NCBI RefSeq assembly: GCF_014642875.1
Contig: NZ_BMJC01000001.1
Span: forward strand, 787,335-851,334
DNA: 64,000 bases
Source: Puia dinghuensis
GTDB taxonomy: Bacteria; Bacteroidota; Bacteroidia; Chitinophagales; Chitinophagaceae
Reading direction: 5' to 3'
The position numbers and the translations under genes were made by a program. Shown here piece after piece: positions 38,522 to 48,040 of this stretch. The stretch's first letter is position 1; every line of letters begins with the position of its first letter. A model generated the notes under the pieces. That model saw only the letters and a program-made list of their open reading frames with translations. It was not told the origin of the DNA and did not search any database.

Positions 38522-39538
38522 ATGCATATCTCCCGCCCATCCATTGTCCTGCTCCTGGCGGTGTCCTGCCTGGTGGGGCTTTCCTTTCCCGCCGAAGCAC
38601 AGCATTTGTCGCCCGCGGTGCAACAAGATCTCCGGCAGCGGGAGGATTCCCTGAAAGGATATTCCGACAGTATTGTCAATGCAGCGACTCCTGAGGTCCG
38701 GTTCAGGTCGGACAGCCAGTTTGTGCGGTCACTGGTGAGGGCGTTGAAACAGCCTTATTCTTTTTATTATCCTTTCGACTCCCTGCAGACGATCTCTCAT
38801 CTCTATGCTCCCGACAGCACCTTCCGCATCTTTACGTGGCAGTTCAAAAAAGACGAATTTTTGTATCTGCAGGAAGGAGCCATCCAGATGAACCAGCCGG
38901 ATGGGTCGTTAAAGCTGTTCCCGCTGTTCGACGCATCCATGTTTACGGATAAACCGGATGATTCCGTACGGACAAGAAAGAACTGGATCGGCGCGATCTA
39001 CTACCGCATCATCGAGAAGACCTGGGAAGGCCGCAACTATTATACGCTATTGGGTTTTGATGACTACAGCGAGACCAGCAACAAGAAATGGATGGAGGTG
39101 CTAACCTTCAATCCCGCGGGGGAGCCGCAATTCGGCGGACCCTACTTCTCTTTTGCCGGGGACTCGGTACATAAAAAGATGCAATACCGCTTCAACATCG
39201 AATACAAGAAAGAGGCCGCCACCCGGTTCAATTATGATCCCGAAATGGACATGGTCGTCTATGATCATCTTGTTCCGGAAGGAGACCAGCCACAAAAGAA
39301 AGATACGTATGTCCCCGACGGTGACTTCGAAGCCTTTCAATGGAAGGATGGCCACTGGTTGCACATAGAGAAAAAATTGTTCACGTTCAAATTAAAGGAC
39401 GGGGAGGCCCCGACGGAAGGGAAGATACTGGACGACCAGGGTAATATCGATGAAACGAAGCTGCAGGAGTCGTCGGATAAGAATGCAAAGAAGAAAAAGA
39501 ACGATAAGCCGGCGCCGGCGAAAAAACCCGGTAGCTAG
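38522..39538 (+). CDS. Exported hypothetical protein
   Basis: A 338-residue protein with a signal peptide (residues 1-26, ending FPAEAQ). An N-terminal helical segment with DSLKGYSDSIVNAATPEVRFRSDSQFV precedes a beta-rich middle part with many Tyr/Trp/Phe, and the tail is Lys-rich. Family not recognised. Expected periplasmic or outer-membrane location. It follows the HAD gene after 12 bases and may belong to the same transcript, but nothing links its function to the glycan genes except position. Confidence 0.7.
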   Translation: MHISRPSIVLLLAVSCLVGLSFPAEAQHLSPAVQQDLRQREDSLKGYSDSIVNAATPEVRFRSDSQFVRSLVRALKQPYSFYYPFDSLQTISHLYAPDSTFRIFTWQFKKDEFLYLQEGAIQMNQPDGSLKLFPLFDASMFTDKPDDSVRTRKNWIGAIYYRIIEKTWEGRNYYTLLGFDDYSETSNKKWMEVLTFNPAGEPQFGGPYFSFAGDSVHKKMQYRFNIEYKKEAATRFNYDPEMDMVVYDHLVPEGDQPQKKDTYVPDGDFEAFQWKDGHWLHIEKKLFTFKLKDGEAPTEGKILDDQGNIDETKLQESSDKNAKKKKNDKPAPAKKPGS

Positions 39539-39570
39539 CGGCCGATCGGGCGCCACGAGCCCCGCCGGAC

Positions 39571-40206
39571 TCAATGTCCGAGTAACCGCTTCTTGGCGCG
39601 GAGATATTCCTCTTCTGTGAGCGCGCCCTTCATTTTCAATTCAAACAGCTTTTCCAGTTCGGCCGCGACTTGCGGTGCATCCATCTTTTGGGCGCCACCG
39701 TTGCGGGCGTCGAGTGCTGCCGCCATCTGCATGGCCTGGCTGCTGTATTGCATATTCTTGTAGTCGGCCTGGGCGGCGGTGATGGTATCTTTCAGGCGTT
39801 TGGGATGATTCACGTTGTAGTAGTCCGTTGCACCGGCCTGTGCCGCTGTCTGTATCTCCACATGCCCAAAGTTGAAGAGACGGCCAGCCAGTGTCTGGTC
39901 GTAGGAGACGTTGTTGATATGGTCGAGCGGGCTTTCCTTGGCATAATGGCTCAGTAAGCCGGTTTCGTCGATGACGCGGAAATTGGTCACCACCCAGATA
40001 TTGGCCTTCCAGGTGTAGTAGCGGATGAGCCAGTAGCCGGCGGCGAGTACCGCGGCCAGCCAGCCCCAGACCGAATGTAAATACCAGACAATGAAAACAG
40101 CGGCTGCAATTCCCAGCAAGGTGATAAGGACAGGCATCACCAGGGAAGTCCAGCTGCTATAGGTGACGAGCAGTATCTTCTCTCCTTTCTGAAGCGGCGT
40201 CCGCAT
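39571..40206 (-). CDS. PH-domain membrane protein with SHOCT tail
   Basis: A 211-residue protein with two membrane helices (about 21-42 and 46-62). A bacterial PH-like (bPH2) domain follows, with IWVVTNFRVIDETGLLSHYAKESPLDHINNVSYDQTL. The C-terminal SHOCT helix pair (ELEKLFELKMKGALTEEEYLRAKKRLL) is short and typical for proteins that oligomerise. The family's role is unclear, perhaps membrane or envelope stress. It lies 14 bases downstream of lepA on the same strand, so the two may be cotranscribed. Confidence 0.85.
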   Translation of the reverse strand: MRTPLQKGEKILLVTYSSWTSLVMPVLITLLGIAAAVFIVWYLHSVWGWLAAVLAAGYWLIRYYTWKANIWVVTNFRVIDETGLLSHYAKESPLDHINNVSYDQTLAGRLFNFGHVEIQTAAQAGATDYYNVNHPKRLKDTITAAQADYKNMQYSSQAMQMAAALDARNGGAQKMDAPQVAAELEKLFELKMKGALTEEEYLRAKKRLLGH

Positions 40207-40220
40207 ATATGAAAGATTTT

Positions 40221-42011
40221 TTAATCGTCCAACTTTAACACGGCCAGGAAAGCTTCTTGTGGAACCTCCACATTACCGATCTGCCGCATCCGTTTCTTTC
40301 CTTCCTTTTGCTTCTCCAGGAGTTTGCGCTTACGGCTGATGTCCCCGCCATAACACTTTGCCGTCACGTCCTTGCGCAGCGCGCTGATCGTTTCCCGGGC
40401 GATGACTTTTGCACCGATAGCGGCCTGGATGGCGATCTGGAATTGTTGCCGGGGCAACAGTTCTTTCAGCTTCTCACAAAGTTTGCGGCCGAAATCATTG
40501 GCACGGCTCCGGTGGATAAGGGCGCTGAGGGCATCCACCTTATCACCATTGAGCAGGATATCCATCTTGGCAATGTCGCTGTCCCGCCTGTCGATAGGGT
40601 GATAGTCAAAAGAAGCATACCCGCGGGTCTGGCTCTTCAGCTTATCGTAGAAATCGAACACGATCTCGGTCAGGGGCATTTCGAAAACGAGTTCTACCCG
40701 GGTAGTGGTCAGGTAGGATTGGTTGATGAGGATACCTCGTTTCCCGAGGCAGAGCGTCATGATATTGCCGATATATTCCGGCTTGGTAATGATCTGCGCC
40801 CGGATATAGGGTTCTTCGATGCGGTCGATGCGTGTCGGGTCCGGCATCTCGGCCGGGTTATTGACGATGATCTCTTCGCCTTTGCTGGTATAGGCGACAA
40901 AGCTTACGTTTGGCACAGTGGTGATGACGGTCTGGTTGAACTCACGTTCCAGCCTTTCCTGGATAATTTCCATGTGGAGCATACCCAGGAAGCCGCACCG
41001 GAAACCAAAGCCGAGGGCCTGGGAAGTTTCCAGCTCATAAGTGAGAGAGGCGTCATTCAGCTGCAGCTTGTCCATGCAATCCCGCAATTCTTCGAAGTCA
41101 TCCGTATTGACGGGGAAGATGCCCGCGAAGACCATCGGCTTTACTTCTTCAAAACCCTGGACCATTTCCGGATGGGGGTTGCTGGCGAGGGTGATGGTAT
41201 CCCCCACCTTTACTTCCTTGGCATTTTTAATGCCGGTGATGATATAGCCTACATCGCCGGTCCTTACTTCCGGCTTGGGGTCAAGGGTCAACTTGAGTAT
41301 CCCCACTTCGTCTGCGCCATAGGATTGACCGGTGGAGACGAATTGTACGATATCCCCCTTCTTGATGCTGCCGTTGAGGATGCGGTAGTAGACGATGATC
41401 CCCCGGAAGGAGTTAAAGACGCTGTCGAAGATGAGGGCCTGCAACGGGGCATCCGGGTTACCTTCAGGAGCCGGTATCCTTTCCACGATGGCTTCCAGTA
41501 TTTCGGGCACCCCGACACCCGTGCGGGCGCTGGCTAGCAGGATATCCTCCGGCTTGCAGCCGATGAGCTCGATTATCTGGTCCTTCACTTCGTCGACCAT
41601 GGCCCCGTCCATATCAATTTTATTGATAACCGGAATGATCTCCAGGTCGTTGCCGATGGCCAGGTAGAGGTTGGAAATGGTCTGGGCCTGTATCCCCTGG
41701 GTGGCGTCCACCAGCAGCAGGGCTCCTTCACAGGCGGCCAGGGCCCGGGAAACTTCATAGCTGAAATCCACATGGCCCGGTGTATCAATGAGATTGAGGA
41801 CGAATTTCTCGCCTTTATGGGTATGGTTTATCTGGATGGCGTGGCTCTTGATGGTGATCCCTTTCTCACGTTCGAGGTCCATATCATCGAGCACCTGGGC
41901 CTGCATATCCCGCTGGGAGATGGTGTTGGTCATCTCCAGCAACCGGTCTGCCAGGGTACTTTTTCCGTGGTCGATATGGGCAATAATGCAAAAATTCCGT
42001 ATATTTTTCAT
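40221..42011 (-). CDS. lepA: Translation elongation factor 4 (LepA)
   Basis: A 596-residue GTPase of normal length for LepA. Motifs are G1 [10 protein letters not shown]2 region with [13 protein letters not shown]3 DTPGHVDF, G4 NKIDMD and the LepA-specific C-terminal region ending [19 protein letters not shown]. It promotes ribosome back-translocation under stress. ATG 42011 was chosen since the fold starts directly at [19 protein letters not shown], and a TAGATTTG promoter element lies only 7 bases upstream. The gene is divergent from an unknown membrane-protein gene with 40 bases between the starts. Confidence 0.97.
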   Translation of the reverse strand: MKNIRNFCIIAHIDHGKSTLADRLLEMTNTISQRDMQAQVLDDMDLEREKGITIKSHAIQINHTHKGEKFVLNLIDTPGHVDFSYEVSRALAACEGALLLVDATQGIQAQTISNLYLAIGNDLEIIPVINKIDMDGAMVDEVKDQIIELIGCKPEDILLASARTGVGVPEILEAIVERIPAPEGNPDAPLQALIFDSVFNSFRGIIVYYRILNGSIKKGDIVQFVSTGQSYGADEVGILKLTLDPKPEVRTGDVGYIITGIKNAKEVKVGDTITLASNPHPEMVQGFEEVKPMVFAGIFPVNTDDFEELRDCMDKLQLNDASLTYELETSQALGFGFRCGFLGMLHMEIIQERLEREFNQTVITTVPNVSFVAYTSKGEEIIVNNPAEMPDPTRIDRIEEPYIRAQIITKPEYIGNIMTLCLGKRGILINQSYLTTTRVELVFEMPLTEIVFDFYDKLKSQTRGYASFDYHPIDRRDSDIAKMDILLNGDKVDALSALIHRSRANDFGRKLCEKLKELLPRQQFQIAIQAAIGAKVIARETISALRKDVTAKCYGGDISRKRKLLEKQKEGKKRMRQIGNVEVPQEAFLAVLKLDD

Positions 42012-42017
42012 TCGCTG

Positions 42018-42025
42018 CAAATCTA
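42018..42025 (-). promoter_or_regulatory. -7 element immediately upstream of lepA
   Basis: TAGATTTG on the - strand, 6 bases from ATG 42011. It implies a transcript with a leader of only a few bases. Confidence 0.55.
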
Positions 42026-42051
42026 CACAAATAGGTCCATAAATTAGGGGT

Positions 42052-42534
42052 ATGAACCGTTGGATCATCGGCTTTTTTATCCTGCAGATCGCCATCGATC
42101 TGACTCATTCCGTCACTGTTTTTCCCTTTGTTCACTATGGTATGTTCTCGGAATCTTTTGCCCTGCCGGACAGCGTAGAAGTGCTCGAAGTACGGGTCGA
42201 CGGAAGGCTCCTGCGCCCAACCGACTTCGCCATCTATCGCTGGGATATGGTGCAAATACCGCTGGAAGCCTATGAAAAGCAGCTCGCCACCGGCGATTAT
42301 GCCTTTGACAAGGAAAAATTGGGGGCGGGAATGCGGAAAACAGGGTTATCTTCGCTTTATAACGAATTGAAACCCAACTTAGACAATACCGGCTCCTTTA
42401 TCCCATGGTATAAGCGCTATCTCAGCGGCCTGGTGGGTCATCCTATTACAACAGTGCAGGTGAACAAGGCCTGGTATCGATGGACGGCCGGGCGGCTGCG
42501 ATTGATAAGAATCGAAACCTTCTTCAATGGATAG
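42052..42534 (+). CDS. Hypothetical protein with N-terminal membrane anchor
   Basis: A 160-residue protein with a hydrophobic N-terminus (about 1-27: [14 protein letters not shown]), possibly an anchor or uncleaved signal. A charged, mostly beta domain follows, ending [13 protein letters not shown]. It overlaps the start of the next gene by 8 bases. Family not recognised; I associate this pairing with the membrane-glycosyltransferase-like protein next to it. Expected to be membrane-bound and to work with that protein. Confidence 0.65.
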   Translation: MNRWIIGFFILQIAIDLTHSVTVFPFVHYGMFSESFALPDSVEVLEVRVDGRLLRPTDFAIYRWDMVQIPLEAYEKQLATGDYAFDKEKLGAGMRKTGLSSLYNELKPNLDNTGSFIPWYKRYLSGLVGHPITTVQVNKAWYRWTAGRLRLIRIETFFNG

Positions 42535-44503
42535 CCGGCAACGCATGGAGTACAGCCGCGATAAAAAGCTATTGCTGGCAATCTATTTCCTGTTCTATTT
42601 TGCAGTCTTCCTGTTTTTCGCCATCGACCACCGGCTGCTGGCGCAAATACAGCCCGTGGTCTTCCACTATAACCGCGATCTCACCGAACTGGTCGTCATC
42701 GGCACAGGCCTTCCCCGCTTTATGATCGTCCACCCGCTATGTTTTGCAGCAGCCGATACCCTTGCCTTCCTGTTGCCCGTTGCACTGTTCATTTACGCCA
42801 TCCGCCGCAGACGCTTCTCGCCATGGCTTGGCGGAGTCTTCACGCTGTTCCTCGCTCTCTACCTGTTGCTGGCCGATCTTTTCTGGCAGGTACATCTCGA
42901 GCCTTTTATCCTTTACCTGTTGCTCGCTTTTGCCTTTCTCACCAACCGGGCCGACCGGTTTTATAGCATCCTCGCGGGCTGCCGCTATTACTTTTTGTAT
43001 CTCTTTGTATCCGCCGCCATCTGGAAGATCGCGCGGGGTGCCGTCTTCAACGGGGAGGAAATGAGCCGTATCCTGCTGGTACACCACAGCGACCTGCTCA
43101 GCGGGGATTGTATCGGGTTTTCCTGCCGGGTCTATAGCTGGCTTATCGATCATCCCGGCGTCGCCCAGCTGTTCTACCTGGGTGGCGTAGCGCTGGAAGC
43201 CGTATTTTTCATCGGCTTTTTTACCCGGCGCTTCGACCGGCTGTTGCTGGCGCTGGCGGTTGTTTTTGTCGCGGCCGATCTGCTGGTGATGCGCATCCCT
43301 TACTGGACGATATTGCTGGGTGGCATCACCCTCTGGATAGACACCCGCCCCCGACAGCCGGTGATGGTTGTCTATGAGACGACACACCACGAGAACCTGC
43401 CGGCCCTGCTCGATGGCTGCGACATGCGTTTCCCCCGGGTCGTCGTCTTCCTTCCGGCTATTTCCTATCGCAACATCTCCGGTACGGGCACCCCGGAATC
43501 CCGCTGGCCGCGGACGGAGTTTATCCTCCAGGCGGAAGGACAGTCCAACCGGGCCTTTATCCGCCAGATCTTCGGGTATCTGCGGCGTCACCGGTGCAGC
43601 CATCTCCACCTGAGCACACTCGATAACAACCTGCTGGTGTTTAGCCTGCGGTTATGGGTCGCGGGAAGCCTCCACGTAAGCCTTACGGTGCATGAGGTGA
43701 ATGAATATTTTGCTTACGCGTTTGGTTCGTGGCGCGACCGGACGGAGTCGTTCGCCAAAGCCCTTCTCCACCGGCGGATAAGACATTATACCTTTTTCCT
43801 GCCGGCGATGGCCGACCGTTTCCGGCAGCGGATGCCCCGCGCCACGGCGGTGTTTATCCCTTCGCGGTTCTATTCTTCAAGGGAGTGGGACCAACAGGAA
43901 ACCTTTTCCATCGTGATCCCCGGTTCGGTAGACCCCAACCGGCGGGACTTTGGATTCGTTGTTGAATGCTTCCGCTGCTGGCAGCCACCAAGGCCGGTGC
44001 GGCTTGTCATCCTTGGGGACAGCAGCACTCCTTACGGCCAGGAGATAACCACAAAGCTGCGACAGCTCGAATCGGACCTGTTCCGCCTGCAATATTATAC
44101 AGAGTATGTCCCTGAAACAGTGTACGAAGCGGCAATCCGCGATGCCAGCCTGCTCTGGAGTCCGCTGCGCGTACATAAAAAGAGCAGCCGCAATAGCCCC
44201 GAGATCTATGGCCAGACTACGGCCAGCGGACTTACGGCCGACCTCCTGCTCAACAATATCCCCGCGCTGGCGCCGGCGGAGTTTATTCTCGACGACCCGT
44301 TCCGCACCGCTCTCCTACCCTATGCTTCCGTACAAGAGGCGGTGGTATCCCTGCAGCGGTTGCTGACTGACGACAGCTACTATGCGGGGCTTCGGCAGGA
44401 GATCGACCGCGCCTTTTCCTTTTTTACAAAAGAGCATTTCCAACAAGCTTTCGATGCCCTAACGGGGTTCGATGCCTTAACGGGGTTTTACAAGGAAGCT
44501 TAG
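42527..44503 (+). CDS. Membrane protein with HTTM-like N-terminus and GT-B-like C-terminus
   Basis: A 658-residue protein. The first ~290 residues hold about seven hydrophobic helices separated by short charged loops (LLLAIYFLFYFAVFLFF, then AFAFLTNRADRFYSILAG and others). This is reminiscent of the HTTM/vitamin-K-carboxylase-like membrane domain. From about 300 a soluble part follows with VTVHEVNEYFAYAFG-like and SIVIPGSVDPNRRDFGFVVECF segments and an ELLL-type end resembling the C-terminal half of GT-B glycosyltransferases. The fusion is unusual and no catalytic residue is certain. The last residues contain a duplicated FDALTG. The gene converges on a flippase gene with 27 overlapping bases. 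Confidence 0.65.
   Translation: MDSRQRMEYSRDKKLLLAIYFLFYFAVFLFFAIDHRLLAQIQPVVFHYNRDLTELVVIGTGLPRFMIVHPLCFAAADTLAFLLPVALFIYAIRRRRFSPWLGGVFTLFLALYLLLADLFWQVHLEPFILYLLLAFAFLTNRADRFYSILAGCRYYFLYLFVSAAIWKIARGAVFNGEEMSRILLVHHSDLLSGDCIGFSCRVYSWLIDHPGVAQLFYLGGVALEAVFFIGFFTRRFDRLLLALAVVFVAADLLVMRIPYWTILLGGITLWIDTRPRQPVMVVYETTHHENLPALLDGCDMRFPRVVVFLPAISYRNISGTGTPESRWPRTEFILQAEGQSNRAFIRQIFGYLRRHRCSHLHLSTLDNNLLVFSLRLWVAGSLHVSLTVHEVNEYFAYAFGSWRDRTESFAKALLHRRIRHYTFFLPAMADRFRQRMPRATAVFIPSRFYSSREWDQQETFSIVIPGSVDPNRRDFGFVVECFRCWQPPRPVRLVILGDSSTPYGQEITTKLRQLESDLFRLQYYTEYVPETVYEAAIRDASLLWSPLRVHKKSSRNSPEIYGQTTASGLTADLLLNNIPALAPAEFILDDPFRTALLPYASVQEAVVSLQRLLTDDSYYAGLRQEIDRAFSFFTKEHFQQAFDALTGFDALTGFYKEA
44450..44485. 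repeat. 18-bp tandem duplication
   Basis: TTCGATGCCCTAACGGGG at 44450-44467 is repeated with one mismatch at 44468-44485. It encodes the FDALTG FDALTG end of the + strand protein and includes the TAA stop of the - strand flippase gene (44477-44479). Confidence 0.95.
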
Positions 44504-45817
44504 GAAGGGGGTGCAGATGCCATAGAAGCGATAAAGAAGCACCGCAAGCAGTCCATTATAGACGGCGCTGCTGATGAGGATGGCCAGGGCCCCGCCCGTG
44601 ATGCCTCCCCCCGGAATAAGCAGCCTGCTGGTCACGATGAGCGCGGCCACATAGACCATCAGGCAATAAGCGGAATATTTTTCGCGTCCCTGCATCATCA
44701 GGATCGTATTGGCAGGCCCAAACAGGGAAAACAGCAGCTGGGCCAGACTGATATAGACAAGGGCATTGTAGCCGGTGCCAAAATCGTGGCCAAAGAAGCG
44801 AAGCAGAAAGGGCCCGGCCAGCATATTCACCAGTAAGAGGGGAATGGAAAGCACCGTCATCAACCGCGTGCTCTCGTTGAACAGACTCCGGGTATATTCC
44901 TTTTCTTCGATGGAGTGGCGGGCAAACAGCTGGGGTAGCACTACATGCATAAGAAAGAAGGGCAATATAAGCAGATCGGCAAACCGATAAGCGATGTTAA
45001 AGATGCCGATAGCGCTTTCTGCGGCGACGAAGAGGGGCAGCATCAGCATCGTCACCTTTGTGCTCAGCAGGTTTAACAGGCTGATGGAAAAAAACCAGGC
45101 CGTTTTCCTGCCGTGGCTTTCCGCAGGCGCCGCTGCCGCCGCGTCAGCATCGAATCGCCGCATAGTACGATAGACGAGCCACAGGATAACAAAGCAACAA
45201 AGAGCTGATACCGCAGTAGCGATAAGGACGAGGGTGCGGCTGTCAAATCGGGTCACCGATAGGCGGAATAAGCCTGTGAAGACAATAAGCAGCAGCGGCC
45301 GGGCGATCTTTTCCACCAGCTGACTCTGCCGGATATGGTTCAGCGCCTGCAGGATCATCTGGTTGAGGGAAAGAGCGGCGGAGAAATAGACGGCCGCCAC
45401 GGCGATGAGGAAGAGACTCCGGTGCTCACTCAGCGAGCGCAGCGGCAATAAGCTGATCAGCGCTATGAATCCGCCGCAAACAACCAGGGTCGACAGCAGG
45501 ATCCACCCGTTGGTCCCCTTTACCAGACGTAACACCCGTGCACCCTGCCCGGCGGCAATATACTTTGGCAATTGGGCCAGCACCAGGTCATCGCGTCCGC
45601 CGATCACCAGGATGGCGAGGATGCTCACCCAATTGAAGACATGCACATACAAGCCATAAGATGCCGTGTCGGTCGATCTTACCAGCCACCAGTTGGAAGC
45701 AAAGACCAGGACGATGGAGACACCCTGGATAAGAAAAGAATGCATCGTCCCCCGGAGGATACGTCGCCGGTCGGTTGCCGTTACGCCATCATCCAGCAGT
45801 CCGGTGAGCAACTTCAT
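44477..45817 (-). CDS. Polysaccharide flippase (Wzx/oligosaccharide transporter-like)
   Basis: A 446-residue membrane protein with about 12-14 hydrophobic helices and short loops. The N-terminal GTMHSFLIQGVSIVLVFASNWWLVR, the RDDLVLAQLPKYIAAG loop and the C-terminal ILISSAVYNGLLAVLLYRFYG fit the MATE-like oligosaccharide flippase superfamily, which moves lipid-linked glycans across the inner membrane. It starts 4 bases inside the tpiA stop, suggesting coupling, though tpiA is metabolic. Its 3' end overlaps the convergent membrane/GT gene inside a duplicated 18-mer. A role in surface glycan export is inferred. Confidence 0.85.
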   Translation of the reverse strand: MKLLTGLLDDGVTATDRRRILRGTMHSFLIQGVSIVLVFASNWWLVRSTDTASYGLYVHVFNWVSILAILVIGGRDDLVLAQLPKYIAAGQGARVLRLVKGTNGWILLSTLVVCGGFIALISLLPLRSLSEHRSLFLIAVAAVYFSAALSLNQMILQALNHIRQSQLVEKIARPLLLIVFTGLFRLSVTRFDSRTLVLIATAVSALCCFVILWLVYRTMRRFDADAAAAAPAESHGRKTAWFFSISLLNLLSTKVTMLMLPLFVAAESAIGIFNIAYRFADLLILPFFLMHVVLPQLFARHSIEEKEYTRSLFNESTRLMTVLSIPLLLVNMLAGPFLLRFFGHDFGTGYNALVYISLAQLLFSLFGPANTILMMQGREKYSAYCLMVYVAALIVTSRLLIPGGGITGGALAILISSAVYNGLLAVLLYRFYGICTPFLSFLVKPR

Positions 45818-46575
45818 TTCAGCGCGCGGATGATGGAAATGAATTCCGTGGCGACGAGGGAGGCGCCGCCAACCAATCCACCGTCAACGTCGGGCGAATG
45901 AAAGAGCTCCATTGCATTAGCCGCCTTTACGCTGCCGCCATAAAGAATGGGAATATGATCGGCCGTCGCCTTGTTGTATTTTTTTGCAAAGAGATGACGG
46001 ATATGGGCATGCATCTCCTGAGCCTGGGCGGCGGTTGCCGTTTTCCCGGTACCGATGGCCCAGATGGGTTCGTAGGCGATGACTATTTTGCGGATATCGG
46101 CCTCCGAAAAATGAAAAAGCGATTCCATCAGCTGCGTCTCCACGAATCCTTCCTGCGCGCCGACCTCCCGAATGCTCAGGGACTCACCGCAACAGAAGAT
46201 GGGGGTGATGCCGTTGTCGAGGCAAAGCTGCACCTTCTGCGCAAGGGATTGGTTGCGTTCGGAGAAATATTCCCTTCTTTCGCTATGACCCAGCACACAA
46301 TAACCGATGTTGATCGACTTCAGCATCTCCGCCGACACCTCTCCGGTATAGGCTCCCGCCTTCACGTCGGAACAGTTTTGCGCGGAGACATAATAGTTTG
46401 TCCTGCCGGACAGCTTCTGCGAAGCCATCATCAGGTAAGGAAAAGGAACGGCGAAAACGGCCGCCTGATGATCGGCAAGGGCGATATTTTCCTTCAGGAT
46501 GGCATCCAGCAATTGTTCTCCCTGTTGATAGGTAAGGTTCATCTTCCAGTTGGCTGCTGCAATTTGTTGTCTCAT
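45814..46575 (-). CDS. tpiA: Triosephosphate isomerase
   Basis: A 253-residue TIM barrel with all hallmark motifs: NWKMN near residue 10, GHSERREYF, the catalytic Glu in AYEPIWAIGTGKTA, and YGGSVKAANAMEL near the end. It interconverts dihydroxyacetone phosphate and glyceraldehyde-3-phosphate in glycolysis and gluconeogenesis. ATG 46575 is the start (MRQQIAAANWKMN); a longer frame upstream runs through a GC-rich hairpin and is rejected. It overlaps the flippase gene by 4 bases. Confidence 0.97.
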   Translation of the reverse strand: MRQQIAAANWKMNLTYQQGEQLLDAILKENIALADHQAAVFAVPFPYLMMASQKLSGRTNYYVSAQNCSDVKAGAYTGEVSAEMLKSINIGYCVLGHSERREYFSERNQSLAQKVQLCLDNGITPIFCCGESLSIREVGAQEGFVETQLMESLFHFSEADIRKIVIAYEPIWAIGTGKTATAAQAQEMHAHIRHLFAKKYNKATADHIPILYGGSVKAANAMELFHSPDVDGGLVGGASLVATEFISIIRALK

Positions 46576-46594
46576 TGATGGATGTTTTGTTTGC

Positions 46595-46613
46595 GAGCCC
46601 CCTCCGGGGGCTC
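46595..46613. terminator. GC-rich hairpin upstream of tpiA
   Basis: GAGCCCCC (46595-46602) pairs with GGGGGCTC (46606-46613) across a 3-base loop, just downstream of the GlmU-like gene stop. No T tract follows on the - strand, so it may attenuate or partially terminate rather than fully stop transcription. Confidence 0.55.
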
Positions 46614-46618
46614 CTGGT

Positions 46619-47704
46619 TTATAAGGACTCAAAAATATGTTTTAATCTCAGGACCTGGCTATCGGTAAAAATTTGATTTTTCATTTTCTTCCAGCTGGCG
46701 ATGTCGCGGATGGCCTTGTCCCATTCATAGCGCACCGAGCCATTATGTCCCCAGCTGAAGTCAGGAATATATTTTGGCGGTACGCCTGCGCCAAAGATAT
46801 TACAACAGACACCGGTGAGCGTCCCCGAGTCAAAGGAAGTATTTATCGCGGTCCGTGAGTAGTCTCCCATCAGCAGACCGCATTTTTGTCCTGCGTCGAG
46901 GTAGCTGCCCGATGCCGGATGCCAGACCCTGATCGTACCGGCGTTGTTCTTCAGATTGGAAGCGCTGGTGCCGGCGCCGAGGTTACACCATTCGCCGATG
47001 ACGGCGTCACCCAGGTAGCCATCATGCCCCTTATTGGAATACCCGAAGAATACCGTGTTCTTGATCTCGCCCCCGCCAGTGCTATAGGGGCCCAGGGTAG
47101 TGGCGCCATATATCTTCGCTCCCATTTTGACGGTAGCGCCTTCGCACGCGGCAAAGGGCCCGCGGACGAGCGAGCCTTCCATGATCTCGGCCTTCGGACC
47201 GATATAGATGGGCCCGGTGGAGGCGTTGAGCACGCAATGTTGCACGTTGGCGCCGGCTTCGATGAAGATCGCTTCCGGGTTGATGGCCCGGACGGATGGT
47301 GGAATGGGTTGGGATTCGCGGCCGGTCGTTATCAGTTCAAAGTCTTCGAGCAGCGCTTCGGCGTTGTGTTGAAAGATGTGCCAGGGATAGCGGATGAGCC
47401 GTCCGTGGGTGATGATGCGATCGATAGCGGCCTGGTTGAAGGGTCCCTGGCCGGCAGGATGGAAAAGTTCGCGGTTCGCTTCTTCGCGGATGCGGGCCGC
47501 AAGCGCGCGGGTAGGCAGAATGTTGGCAGGCAGTGAGGGGGCAGAGGGATTCTTGTTCAGCATAAAGCCATTGAGCCCCAGCAGAAGCATCCACTTTTCC
47601 GATAACGTGAGGATGCCCATGCGGATGCCCAGCACCGAACGGGTGGAGGTAAAAGGAAGGAGGTCGTTGGTACAGGAAATGTCCTGTAATGGAAGGACGT
47701 ACAT
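46619..47704 (-). CDS. GlmU-like sugar nucleotidyltransferase family protein
   Basis: A 361-residue protein. The N-terminal part (about 1-130) resembles a degenerate nucleotidyltransferase (VLPLQDISCTNDLLPFTSTRSVLGIRMGI, the Bacteroidota-type opening) but lacks a clear glycine-rich loop. The C-terminal part from about 150 has repeated hexapeptide turns (IYIGPKAEIMEGSLVRGPFAACEGATVKMGAKIYG) forming a left-handed beta-helix, as in GlmU. It may bind or modify sugar nucleotides; an activity cannot be assigned. ATG 47704 is used because the upstream frame crosses the rpmE terminator. It is on the same strand as tpiA, with a GC-rich hairpin in between. Confidence 0.8.
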   Translation of the reverse strand: MYVLPLQDISCTNDLLPFTSTRSVLGIRMGILTLSEKWMLLLGLNGFMLNKNPSAPSLPANILPTRALAARIREEANRELFHPAGQGPFNQAAIDRIITHGRLIRYPWHIFQHNAEALLEDFELITTGRESQPIPPSVRAINPEAIFIEAGANVQHCVLNASTGPIYIGPKAEIMEGSLVRGPFAACEGATVKMGAKIYGATTLGPYSTGGGEIKNTVFFGYSNKGHDGYLGDAVIGEWCNLGAGTSASNLKNNAGTIRVWHPASGSYLDAGQKCGLLMGDYSRTAINTSFDSGTLTGVCCNIFGAGVPPKYIPDFSWGHNGSVRYEWDKAIRDIASWKKMKNQIFTDSQVLRLKHIFESL

Positions 47705-47718
47705 GGGCCGCAAGGTAT

Positions 47719-47747
47719 AAAAAAAATCCCCTCTTTGCAGAGGGGAT
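47719..47747 (-). terminator. Intrinsic terminator after rpmE
   Basis: ATCCCCTCT (47726-47734) pairs with AGAGGGGAT (47739-47747) with a TTGC loop. On the - strand a run of T (from A 47719-47726) follows. Confidence 0.85.
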
Positions 47748-47769
47748 GCTGTCATGATCGGCAGACCAA

Positions 47770-48021
47770 TTATTTCTTCTTCTCGTAGCGCTTCTTGAAC
47801 TTGTCGATCCTACCCGCCGTGTCGACGAGTACGTTCTTACCGGTGAAGAAGGGGTGAGAAGTATTGGAAATTTCCAATTTGATGAGGGGATATTCGTTGC
47901 CGTCTTCCCACTTGATGGTTTCTCTTGTCTGGGCAGTGGATTTGCTCAGGAAGGATTCGCCATTGCTCATATCCTTGAAGACGACGGGCCGGTAACTTGC
48001 CGGATGGAGACCTTTTTTCAT
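47770..48021 (-). CDS. rpmE: Ribosomal protein L31 (type B)
   Basis: An 83-residue protein with [21 protein letters not shown] at the start and [24 protein letters not shown] at the end. It lacks the zinc-binding cysteines of type A L31, so it is the type B (RpmE2) form that many bacteria use when zinc is scarce. The intergenic region before it contains an inverted repeat that could form a leader hairpin. A strong terminator follows. Confidence 0.95.
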   Translation of the reverse strand: MKKGLHPASYRPVVFKDMSNGESFLSKSTAQTRETIKWEDGNEYPLIKLEISNTSHPFFTGKNVLVDTAGRIDKFKKRYEKKK

Positions 48022-48040
48022 AATTTGTTCTGTTTAAAGG

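Noticed and set aside
40257-41537. A 426-codon + strand frame opposite lepA
   Set aside because: It is a shadow of lepA, one of the most conserved bacterial proteins.
47705-47755. Seventeen extra residues at the start of the GlmU-like protein
   Set aside because: They are encoded by the terminator of rpmE and have no similarity to the family.
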